Shown here: piece after piece, positions 16,115 through 23,119 of the stretch
Numbering within the stretch: position 1 is the stretch's first letter
How the letters are laid out: the number at the start of each line of letters is the position of its first letter
Assembly (NCBI GenBank): GCA_910586615.1
Contig: CAJUJP010000040.1
Span: forward strand, 1 to 30,273
DNA length: 30,273 bases
Reading direction: 5' to 3'
Source of the DNA: an uncultured Lachnospiraceae bacterium
Lineage (GTDB): Bacteria > Bacillota > Clostridia > Lachnospirales > Lachnospiraceae
Made by a program: the position numbers and the translations under genes
Notes under the pieces: generated by a model
The model's input: only the letters and a program-made list of their open reading frames with translations
Database searches by the model: none
What the model was told of the DNA's origin: nothing

Positions 16115-16275
16115 GAGCGTGTTTGAAAGCTGCGCTCGGATAGGAGTAAAAGTTGAATAAATTCTCTGATGAGCAATTTATTCGACCAGGAATTTGTGCC
16201 GAAGCGTCACAAATTCCGTTGATCGCAGAGCAGAATTTGATATTCTGCTCGCGGCCTCAGCACAAAACGCTTCGG
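16115..16275. repeat. Cluster of four palindromes between the ycjR- and ycjS-like genes
   Basis: There are four successive hairpins: GAGCG/CGCTC (16115-16119 with 16133-16137), GAATAAATT/AATTTATTC (16155-16163 with 16175-16183), GGAATTTGTG/CACAAATTCC (16189-16198 with 16208-16217) and GAGCAGAAT/ATTCTGCTC (16228-16236 with 16242-16250). The loop of the third, CCGAAGCGT (16199-16207), is the exact complement of ACGCTTCGG at 16267-16275. A long-range pairing or alternative fold is therefore possible. The element fills the 176-nt gap in the operon and looks like an inserted non-autonomous palindromic element or a regulatory RNA segment. Confidence 0.75.
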
Positions 16276-16287
16276 AACGGAGTAAAA

Positions 16288-17334
16288 ATGGAAAAATTGA
16301 GAGTGGCGCTGATTGGAGCGGGGCAGATTGCCAGAGTATCCCATATACCCAACTATAAGGAGATGGAAGAAGTCACCGTGGCAGGAATCTGTGACACCAG
16401 ACTGGATTCAGCCAAAGAACTGGCGGAGCAGTTTGGTATTCCTTCCTATTATAATAATCATGAACAGATGCTGAAGGAAGTGAAGCCCCACATTGTGAGT
16501 GTGTGTGTTCCCAATAAATTCCACTGTGCCCTGACAGTGGATGCCTTGCGCGCCGGATGCCATGTGCTCTGTGAAAAGCCTCCCGCTTTAAGCGTCGAAG
16601 AGGCTGAAACCATGAACCGGACGGCAGAAGAACAGGGAAAACTCCTTTCCTATGGATTTCATTTAAGGCATGGCCGGGGGGTCAGCTATCTGAAAGAAAA
16701 AATCGGGAAGGGAGAATTTGGCAGAATCTACAGCGTAAACGCTGCCTGGCTGCGAAGACGGGGAATCCCCGGCTGGGGATGCTTTACCAACAAGGAAATA
16801 CAGGGAGGCGGCCCCCTGATTGACATAGGAGCCCATGTGCTGGATCTGGCCTTATACCTTCTTGACTATCCTGAGATTGATTACGTCTGCGCCGATATGT
16901 TTGACTTCATCGGCAGACAGGGCGGGACAGGTTTTATGGGAAAATGGAATCCTCAGACCTTTTCCGTGGAAGATGCCCTGTTCGGATATGTGAGATTCAA
17001 AAACGGTACAGTGCTTAGACTGGACACATCCTTTGCGCTGAACATGGGGGAGAGGGATGTAAGGAAGCTGAGTATTTTCGGGGATAAAAAGGGGGCGGAT
17101 CTGTTTCCGCTGAATATTTATTCCGGGGAAGACGGAGAAATATGGGATCAGCATTTCCCCTTTGAGGAAAACGAGGATCTTCATAAAAAGGAACTGGTGC
17201 AGTTTGTAAATGCGTGTCTGGGTAAGGAAGAACTGCTGGTGACAGGACGGCAGGGTGTATACGTGCAGAATGTGATTGAGAAGCTGTACCGGTCCGCGGA
17301 GACGGGGAGACCGGTGATGGCTGAATGCCCTTAA
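16288..17334 (+). CDS. ycjS: YcjS-like glucoside 3-dehydrogenase (Gfo/Idh/MocA family)
   Basis: This 348-aa oxidoreductase has an N-terminal NAD-binding motif ALIGAGQIARVSHIPNY, the family lysine in CEKPPALS, and LIDIGAHVLDLALYLL supplying the Asp and His of the active site. The stretch RRGIPGWGCFTNKEIQGGG matches what I remember of E. coli YcjS, an NAD(H)-linked glucoside 3-dehydrogenase that reduces 3-keto-glucosides. The start at 16288 has an ACGGAG site. A longer in-frame reading from TTG at 16153 would translate the palindromic element and is rejected. With the two genes before it, it completes an oxidise-epimerise-reduce route from guloside to glucoside. Confidence 0.87.
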   Translation: MEKLRVALIGAGQIARVSHIPNYKEMEEVTVAGICDTRLDSAKELAEQFGIPSYYNNHEQMLKEVKPHIVSVCVPNKFHCALTVDALRAGCHVLCEKPPALSVEEAETMNRTAEEQGKLLSYGFHLRHGRGVSYLKEKIGKGEFGRIYSVNAAWLRRRGIPGWGCFTNKEIQGGGPLIDIGAHVLDLALYLLDYPEIDYVCADMFDFIGRQGGTGFMGKWNPQTFSVEDALFGYVRFKNGTVLRLDTSFALNMGERDVRKLSIFGDKKGADLFPLNIYSGEDGEIWDQHFPFEENEDLHKKELVQFVNACLGKEELLVTGRQGVYVQNVIEKLYRSAETGRPVMAECP

Positions 17335-17434
17335 CTGTATGGACTGCGAGAATGTTTGTTTCTGGATTGCTGGGGAACAGAATACGGTGATTCTGGAAGT
17401 TTTTTTATTTGCGTAAGGCGGAAAGCGGGGAAGT

Positions 17435-18322
17435 ATGGCTGACAAACGGATCGGTGTTGATTTGGGCGGCACTGTAATCAAAATGGGTATCGTGGAAGAA
17501 GGCAGAGTGACGGCAGAGGAAGCTTTTGACACGCCTGTGTCGGAAGGATATGAGGCGGTACTCGACAAAATTGCGGAAGGGGCAGGCTCACTGCTTGCCC
17601 GATGTCCCGAAGCAGACTGTATCGGCATGGGGGTGCCGGGATTGATCGACAGCAGGAAAGGACTTGTCTGCTGCTCCAATAATTTCGGGTGGCAGAATAT
17701 GTCCTTTGTGCGGGATATGCAGGAGCGGATCTCTGTGACGGTTAAGATCGCCAATGATGCCCATTGTGCGGCGCTGGGTGAAGCGCTCTACGGGGCCGGC
17801 CGGGGATACGGAAGAATGGCGATGTTTACCATCGGAACCGGCGTGGGCGGCGGTTTTGTCTGCGAAGGAAAGCTGGAAACCGGGCGATACGGCTCCATGG
17901 CATATATTTTCGGGCACCATACGGTGGAAACAAACGGACGGATCTGCAACTGCGGCAGACAGGGCTGTCTGGAAACCTACGCCTCTGCGCAGGCAGTAAA
18001 AAGGCGGAGCGCAGGACTTTATGAGACACCCGGAAGTGCAAAAGAGATATTTGATAAGATGAGAGAAGGCGATCCGGGAGCAGAACACATCGTGGAAGAA
18101 TTTCTTGCGTATCTTGCCGTCGGGGCAGTTAATATTTCGAATATTCTGCGTCCGGAGGTCATTGTGATCGGCGGCGGTGTGTCGGCATCGGCGGACCTGA
18201 TCCTGCCGCGGCTGCAGAAAGAACTGGAGAAAGGCGTATACGGCTATGAGTATGCACCGGTGGCTGTGGTTCAGGCGGCGCTGCAGAATCAGGCGGGTAT
18301 TGTGGGAGCGGCAAATTTGTGA
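17435..18322 (+). CDS. ROK-family sugar kinase
   Basis: This 295-aa protein starts with GVDLGGTVIKMGIV (phosphate loop) and contains IANDAHCAALGE with the catalytic Asp, FTIGTGVGGGFV, and the zinc motif CNCGRQGCLETYAS. It should phosphorylate a free hexose such as glucose, for example the sugar released by the GH63-like hydrolase. The usual sugar-binding E-x-G-H motif reads IFGH: I158 replaces the Glu, and there is one extra residue before it. Specificity may therefore differ from normal glucokinase. A 100-nt gap precedes it, and GGGGAAG stands just upstream of the ATG. A repressor role is unlikely because no N-terminal DNA-binding domain is present. Confidence 0.88.
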   Translation: MADKRIGVDLGGTVIKMGIVEEGRVTAEEAFDTPVSEGYEAVLDKIAEGAGSLLARCPEADCIGMGVPGLIDSRKGLVCCSNNFGWQNMSFVRDMQERISVTVKIANDAHCAALGEALYGAGRGYGRMAMFTIGTGVGGGFVCEGKLETGRYGSMAYIFGHHTVETNGRICNCGRQGCLETYASAQAVKRRSAGLYETPGSAKEIFDKMREGDPGAEHIVEEFLAYLAVGAVNISNILRPEVIVIGGGVSASADLILPRLQKELEKGVYGYEYAPVAVVQAALQNQAGIVGAANL

Positions 18323-18353
18323 AATAAAATGCAGAAAGGTATACGGAAGCGGA

Positions 18354-20102
18354 ATGAAGATGGAAAGCGGCATAACGGGGAGAAACCGGTATCATAATTT
18401 TGATAAATATCCTGAAAAAAAGGTAGAAGGCTATCCGGCGTATGAAGGGTGGAACGCTGTGAGGCGGATCATCATGGAAGAGACGAAGAATCCGGTGGTG
18501 GCGGCAGAATTTTATCCTGAAGTCAACAGAGAGGAACTGGTGTGTGAACTTGCCCGCACCGGATACCATATGGTGGATGCGGAGAAGTGCTGTATGAGCG
18601 ACGAGGCGTATCACAGGCTGATTGAGCCGTTCCTGACGGACGACAGGGTGTTCGGTGTCATGAATACGCTGAAACTCGGCGACATTTATGATGCCCGGAA
18701 AACAGAAGAGATGCAGGCATATGTGAAGGGGCTTGTGCAGAACGGCGAGAGAGTCATTGTTTACGGCGTGGGCGCGGCACTTGTGGCGGGAGAGGCCGCT
18801 GATGTGGTTTATTTTGATATGCCCCGCTGGGAGATCCAGTGCAGGTTCAAAGAAGGAATGCCGAACTGGAAGACGGACAACGGGGATGAAGACAAACTGA
18901 AGAAGTTTAAACAGGGTTTCTTTGTGGAATGGAGAATGGCGGACCGGCACAAGCGGGTGCTGTTGGACAGGATACAATGGGCGGCAGATACTGTGATTGC
19001 AGGAAGACCGAAGATTGTATCGGGAGACGGATTCAGACAGGGGTTGAAGCAGCTTTCACGGGAGCCTTTCCGTCTGGTGCCTTACTATGCGCCGGAGGTC
19101 TGGGGCGGACAGTGGATGCGGGAAATCTGTGAAATTGACGGTGATGCGGACAATTACGCATGGGCTTTTGACGGAGTGCCGGAGGAAAACAGCATTTTTC
19201 TTAAGTTTGGAGATGTGCGGATGGAGTTTCCGGCTATTGATGCGGTATTTTACCGTCCCAAGGAACTTCTGGGCAGCCGTGTACATGCCAGATTCGGGGA
19301 TGAGTTTCCTATCCGGTTTGATTTTCTGGATACCATGGGCGGACAGAATCTGTCCCTGCAGGTGCATCCTCTCACGGAATATATCCAGAATACCTTCGGG
19401 ATGCACTACACACAGGATGAGAGCTATTACATTCTGGACTGCGGCGATGACGCGGTGGTCTATCTTGGCCTGCAGGAAGGGATCCACAGGGAAGAAATGC
19501 TGCAGAAGCTGGAAGAGGCGCAGGCAGGCGGAAGCCCGTTTGCGGCGGCGGATTATGTGAATATCTGGCCTGCAAAAAAACATGATCATTTTCTGATCCC
19601 GGCCGGCACGGTGCACTGTTCGGGAAAGAACTGTATGGTGCTGGAAATCAGTGCCACACCATATATTTTTACATTTAAGCTTTGGGACTGGGGCAGACTG
19701 GGGCTGGACGGCAGACCGCGCCCGGTACATATAGAGCACGGCAGGCACGTGATACAGTGGGACAGAACGACACAGTGGGTGAAGGAGAATCTTCTGAATC
19801 ATTACGAGACGATCCATGAGGAAGCAGGTTATGAGGAAATCAGGACAGGACTGCATGAGCGGGAATTTATTGAGACAAGACGCTATAAGCTTTCCGTGCC
19901 TGTAAGCTGTGACTGCGGCGACAGTGTGAGCATGTGCAATGTGGTGGATGGCGCAGGTGTGCTGGTTTCTTCTCCCGCGGACGCATTTGAGCCCTTCGAG
20001 GCACATTATGCGGAGACTTTTATCATCCCCGCAGGCGTGAAGGAATTTACCCTTTCTCCTCTTGCGGGAGAATGTATGGTGGTGCGGGCTTCCATACGGT
20101 AA
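18354..20102 (+). CDS. Class I mannose-6-phosphate isomerase-like protein with an extra N-terminal domain
   Basis: From ATG 18354 the protein is 582 aa; ATG 18360 is also possible. Residues from about 235 to the end form a type I phosphomannose isomerase-like cupin: NLSLQVHPLTEYIQ (Gln and His ligands), QDESYYILDCG (Glu ligand) and HFLIPAGTVHCSG (His ligand). The metal site thus looks complete. The N-terminal 230 residues hold no motif I can assign; RVIVYGVGAALVAGEAADVV and the Arg/Lys-rich FFVEWRMADRHKRVLLDR hint at a degenerate nucleotide-binding fold. It is the last gene of the catabolic locus. It may isomerise a hexose 6-phosphate made by the ROK kinase, or only bind sugar phosphate. Confidence 0.75.
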   Translation: MKMESGITGRNRYHNFDKYPEKKVEGYPAYEGWNAVRRIIMEETKNPVVAAEFYPEVNREELVCELARTGYHMVDAEKCCMSDEAYHRLIEPFLTDDRVFGVMNTLKLGDIYDARKTEEMQAYVKGLVQNGERVIVYGVGAALVAGEAADVVYFDMPRWEIQCRFKEGMPNWKTDNGDEDKLKKFKQGFFVEWRMADRHKRVLLDRIQWAADTVIAGRPKIVSGDGFRQGLKQLSREPFRLVPYYAPEVWGGQWMREICEIDGDADNYAWAFDGVPEENSIFLKFGDVRMEFPAIDAVFYRPKELLGSRVHARFGDEFPIRFDFLDTMGGQNLSLQVHPLTEYIQNTFGMHYTQDESYYILDCGDDAVVYLGLQEGIHREEMLQKLEEAQAGGSPFAAADYVNIWPAKKHDHFLIPAGTVHCSGKNCMVLEISATPYIFTFKLWDWGRLGLDGRPRPVHIEHGRHVIQWDRTTQWVKENLLNHYETIHEEAGYEEIRTGLHEREFIETRRYKLSVPVSCDCGDSVSMCNVVDGAGVLVSSPADAFEPFEAHYAETFIIPAGVKEFTLSPLAGECMVVRASIR

Positions 20103-20153
20103 AGATTAGAGTATGAGGCATCGCAGGATCAGGTACTGCGGTATTGAGTGCGG

Positions 20154-20186
20154 GACATGCGAAGGCCGGCAGATCGCATGTCTTTT
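20154..20186 (+). terminator. Terminator of the catabolic operon
   Basis: GACATGCGA (20154-20162) pairs perfectly with TCGCATGTC (20174-20182), followed by TTTT (20183-20186). It sits 52 nt after the last operon gene. Confidence 0.75.
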
Positions 20187-20230
20187 GGGCATATAGGAAA
20201 ATATTTTATATGTAGAAGGTGTGTTTGGTC

Positions 20231-20258
20231 TTGACATTTTATGATTCCAGAGTAATTA
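20231..20258 (+). promoter_or_regulatory. Possible promoter of the TSUP transporter gene
   Basis: A perfect TTGACA (20231-20236) is followed after 16 nt by TAATTA (20253-20258), a modest -10. TATGAT occurs a few bases later but at poor spacing (20 nt). A leader of about 120 nt follows. It contains CCGACC...GGTCGG arms near 20327-20360 that could fold, but no known riboswitch was recognised. Confidence 0.4.
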
Positions 20259-20383
20259 TGATGGAGAGAATCCCGCGGAATAAACCGGACGGCATGAAGC
20301 GGTGTATGAACCGGATCTCGTAGAACACCGACCGTTTTTAAGAGGGTGAAACCGGGTCGGGTACAGGGAGAGGAGCATTAATT

Positions 20384-21157
20384 ATGTACAGGTTTATCAT
20401 TTGCTTTATAGCGGGTATCGGGGCCGGCCTCGGCACCGGATTCGCGGGAATGAGTGCGGCGGCGGTGATCAGCCCCATGCTCATAACATTTCTGGGCCTT
20501 CCGGCTTACGAGGCGGTGGGGATCGCCCTGGCCAGCGATGTGCTGGCAAGCGCAGTCAGCGCCTATACTTATGGTAAAAATAAGAATCTGGATATCCGTA
20601 ACGGCCTTGTGATGATGGTGACGGTACTCTTGTGTACACTGTTTGGAAGCTGGGCGGCAAGCAAAGTGCCCAATACCACAATGGGAAGTTTTTCTACGTT
20701 TATGACATTGTTTCTGGGTATTAAATTTATTGTGAAGCCGGTTATGACGACAAAGGAAACCATGAATCAGGTAAGCGGAAGAAAGCGGGTCATCCAGTCA
20801 GTCATCTGCGGGATCATGGTGGGATTCATCTGCGGCTTTATCGGTGCCGGCGGCGGCATGATGATGCTTCTGATCCTGACAAGTGTGTTAGGATATGAAC
20901 TGAAGACGGCTGTGGGCACAAGTGTGTTTATCATGACCTTTACGGCCTTTACCGGGGCAGCCAGCCACTTTGCCATCGGCGGGCAGCCGGATCTCTGGTG
21001 TCTTGTGTTCTGCGTGGCATCTACGCTGCTCTGGGCACGGATCGCGGCGAAGTTTGCCAACAAGGCGGCGCCGGCCACATTGAACCGGGCTACAGGCGCA
21101 GTGCTTGCGGTGCTGGGGGCGGCGATTCTCGTGGTGAATTATGTGAAACAGGTATGA
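20384..21157 (+). CDS. TSUP (TauE/SafE) family membrane transporter
   Basis: This 257-aa protein has about eight hydrophobic helices and the family's two repeated Gly-rich signatures. The first is 'GIGAGLGTGFAGMSAAAVIS' near the N-terminus and the second 'VGFICGFIGAGGGMMMLLIL' in the middle. TSUP proteins export or import small anions such as sulfite, sulfoacetate or other organosulfonates. It is preceded by an AGAGGAG site and is separated from the glycoside operon by a terminator, so a link to that pathway is not supported. The substrate cannot be predicted. Confidence 0.88.
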   Translation: MYRFIICFIAGIGAGLGTGFAGMSAAAVISPMLITFLGLPAYEAVGIALASDVLASAVSAYTYGKNKNLDIRNGLVMMVTVLLCTLFGSWAASKVPNTTMGSFSTFMTLFLGIKFIVKPVMTTKETMNQVSGRKRVIQSVICGIMVGFICGFIGAGGGMMMLLILTSVLGYELKTAVGTSVFIMTFTAFTGAASHFAIGGQPDLWCLVFCVASTLLWARIAAKFANKAAPATLNRATGAVLAVLGAAILVVNYVKQV

Positions 21158-21200
21158 TACCGGGCGTGAAGGTGTCTTCTGGATTACAGGAAAAGGTACT

Positions 21201-21251
21201 ATAATCATAAAAGGGTGTGAAGTCTTAATCGGTTAAGAGACTTCACACCCT
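21201..21251 (-). terminator. Terminator of the small minus-strand gene, probably bidirectional
   Basis: AGGGTGTGAAGTCT (21212-21225) pairs perfectly over 14 bp with AGACTTCACACCCT (21238-21251). On the minus strand it is followed by TTTTATGATTAT, a good U tract. On the plus strand the tail (GATTTATTA) is weaker. It lies 24 nt after the stop of the minus-strand gene and faces the end of the TSUP gene. Confidence 0.8.
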
Positions 21252-21275
21252 GATTTATTAAATATGTGGTATTTG

Positions 21276-21422
21276 TTAATCTTCAAGAGTCTGCTGCAAA
21301 TTGTCTGCCACTTTTTGCAGCTTTTCTTTTTCTTTGCCATCTGGCATTGTTTCAAGTACTTCTTTGATGTCGTCTAAAACAAATCTGACAAAGCCTTTGA
21401 ACTGGCTATCTGTCATACCCAT
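21276..21422 (-). CDS. 48-aa conserved-looking small protein
   Basis: The minus strand encodes MGMTDSQFKGFVRFVLDDIK, then a Glu/Lys-rich helix (EVLETMPDGKEKEKLQ) and NLQQTLED. AGGTGG precedes the ATG, a good promoter lies 45-75 nt upstream, and a strong terminator lies just after the stop. This full set of signals shows it is a real gene despite its size. It is all-helical and amphipathic with no cysteine or membrane segment. Similar 'MTDxQF...' short proteins are, as far as I recall, scattered in Lachnospiraceae without known function. ATG 21416 is an alternative start. Confidence 0.75.
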   Translation of the reverse strand: MGMTDSQFKGFVRFVLDDIKEVLETMPDGKEKEKLQKVADNLQQTLED

Positions 21423-21467
21423 ACAACCACCTGCTTTCTTTCTTGTAGTTTGTACTGTTACACTATA

Positions 21468-21496
21468 AGTATATCACAGTTTAGGGGTGAAGTCTA
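21468..21496 (-). promoter_or_regulatory. Promoter of the 48-aa gene
   Basis: Read on the minus strand, TAGACT (21496-21491) and TATACT (21473-21468) are separated by 17 nt. This puts transcription start about 40 nt before the ATG. It points away from the trpB2 promoter 33 nt away. Confidence 0.55.
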
Positions 21497-21528
21497 TTCA
21501 ATTATCGCTGCAATCCATACGGAAGCAG

Positions 21529-21557
21529 TTGACTTTTTACGGAATATTTCATACAAT
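21529..21557 (+). promoter_or_regulatory. Promoter of the trpB2 gene
   Basis: TTGACT (21529-21534) and TACAAT (21552-21557) have an ideal 17-nt spacer and match the consensus at 5 of 6 positions each. The GGAAGGAG ribosome site follows near 21596-21603. Confidence 0.75.
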
Positions 21558-21610
21558 TTTAAGAGTGCGTTATCTTTAGAGTTACCGTCAACACCGGAAG
21601 GAGTAAGAAA

Positions 21611-22996
21611 ATGTCAGACAAAACCATACCATATAAGATTTATCTGGAAGAAAGCGAGATGCCGAAGCAGTGGTACAATGTGCGTGCCGATATGAAGAAC
21701 AAGCCGGCGCCGCTTTTGAATCCGGAGACTTTGAAGCCAATGACTTTTGAGGAACTGAGAGGGGTATTCTGTGACGAACTGGTGAAACAGGAGTTGAATG
21801 ATACAGATGCCTATATCGACATTCCCCAGGAGATTCAGGATTTTTACAGGATGTATCGTCCGGCGCCTCTGGTACGGGCATATTGTCTGGAAAAGAAGCT
21901 GGATACGCCGGCGAAGATTTATTATAAATTTGAGGGAAATAATACCAGCGGAAGCCATAAATTAAATTCTGCCATCGCTCAGGCCTATTATGCGAAACAG
22001 CAGGGACTTAAGGGCGTTACAACGGAGACCGGGGCAGGACAGTGGGGAACGGCGCTTTCCATGGCATGTTCTTATTTTGATCTGGACTGTCATGTATATA
22101 TGGTAAAGGTTTCCTATGAACAGAAGCCTTTCCGCCGGGAAGTGATGCGTACCTACGGAGCACAGGTGACGCCTTCGCCTTCCGATACCACGAAAGTGGG
22201 ACGCAGGATTCTGGAAGAGTTTCCCGGCACTACGGGCAGTCTGGGATGTGCTATTTCCGAGGCGGTAGAGGCAGCCACCGGCAAAGAAGGCTATCGTTAT
22301 GTATTAGGCAGCGTGTTGTCCCAGGTACTGCTTCATCAGTCCATCATCGGTGAGGAGACCAAGGCGGCGCTTAAGAAATATGATATTAAGCCGGATATGA
22401 TTATCGGCTGTGCGGGCGGCGGTTCCAATCTGGGCGGCCTGATCTCTCCTTTTGTGGGTGAAAAACTGCGGGGCGAGGCGGACTACCGGGTTATTGCAGT
22501 AGAGCCGGCATCCTGTCCCAGCCTTACAAGAGGAAAATTTGTATACGATTTCTGCGATACCGGCAAGGTATGTCCGCTGTCCAAGATGTATACCCTGGGA
22601 AGCGGCTTTATGCCGGCACCCAACCATGCAGGCGGACTGCGGTATCACGGCATGAGTTCTGTTGTATCACAGATGTATCATGACGGACTGATCGAGGCTG
22701 TCAGCGTGAAGCAGACCGAGGTGTTTGAAGCGGCGGAGCAGTTTGCAAGAGTGGAAGGTATCCTTCCGGCGCCGGAAAGTGCACATGCCATCAGGGTGGC
22801 CATTGACGAGGCGATGAAGTGTAAGGAAACCGGAGAGGAGAAGACGATCGTATTCGGTCTCACCGGCACAGGATACTTCGATATGGTAGCCTACGGCAAA
22901 TTCCATGACGGACAGATGTCAGATTATATTCCGACAGATGAGGAACTGGCAAAAGGGCTTGCGGGGATTCCGTCTTTCCCTGGAAATGAATATTAA
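21611..22996 (+). CDS. trpB: TrpB2-type tryptophan synthase beta-like enzyme
   Basis: This 461-aa PLP enzyme belongs to the long TrpB2 subgroup. It has the N-terminal 'PEIQDFYRMYRPAPL'-like segment (IPQEIQDFYRMYRPAPLVRA), the PLP lysine K117 in NNTSGSHKLNSA, the phosphate-binding GCAGGGSNLGG and the C-terminal FGLTGTGYFD. Classical TrpB is about 400 aa and pairs with TrpA. TrpB2 works alone, joining indole and serine to make tryptophan. No trp genes adjoin it and it has its own promoter and terminator, so an indole-salvage role is likely. Confidence 0.92.
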   Translation: MSDKTIPYKIYLEESEMPKQWYNVRADMKNKPAPLLNPETLKPMTFEELRGVFCDELVKQELNDTDAYIDIPQEIQDFYRMYRPAPLVRAYCLEKKLDTPAKIYYKFEGNNTSGSHKLNSAIAQAYYAKQQGLKGVTTETGAGQWGTALSMACSYFDLDCHVYMVKVSYEQKPFRREVMRTYGAQVTPSPSDTTKVGRRILEEFPGTTGSLGCAISEAVEAATGKEGYRYVLGSVLSQVLLHQSIIGEETKAALKKYDIKPDMIIGCAGGGSNLGGLISPFVGEKLRGEADYRVIAVEPASCPSLTRGKFVYDFCDTGKVCPLSKMYTLGSGFMPAPNHAGGLRYHGMSSVVSQMYHDGLIEAVSVKQTEVFEAAEQFARVEGILPAPESAHAIRVAIDEAMKCKETGEEKTIVFGLTGTGYFDMVAYGKFHDGQMSDYIPTDEELAKGLAGIPSFPGNEY

Positions 22997-23026
22997 TTGT
23001 AAATATTATTTATAAAAAGCAACTTG

Positions 23027-23072
23027 AAAGAGTTGGCTGTGCGGCAGAAATGAGTGCAGTCAATTCTTTTTT
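23027..23072 (+). terminator. Terminator of trpB2
   Basis: AAAGAGTTGGCTGTGC (23027-23042) pairs with GTGCAGTCAATTCTTT (23054-23069) over 16 bp, including four G-T wobbles. A T run reaches 23072. Confidence 0.7.
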
Positions 23073-23119
23073 GCAACAGGGATTTGCGGTGTACCGGCTG
23101 AGAAAGGCATGATTTTAAA

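Noticed and set aside
16153..16287. In-frame N-terminal extension of the ycjS-like gene from a TTG codon
   Set aside because: It would translate the palindromic element, has no good ribosome site, and the family's N-terminus fits ATG 16288 with ACGGAG upstream.
19056..20006. 316-aa minus-strand ORF opposite the isomerase-like gene
   Set aside because: It is a His/Arg/Cys-rich antisense shadow of a coding frame with recognisable metal motifs.
20187..20383. Riboswitch in the TSUP leader
   Set aside because: Some pairing arms are visible, but no known aptamer core could be recognised.
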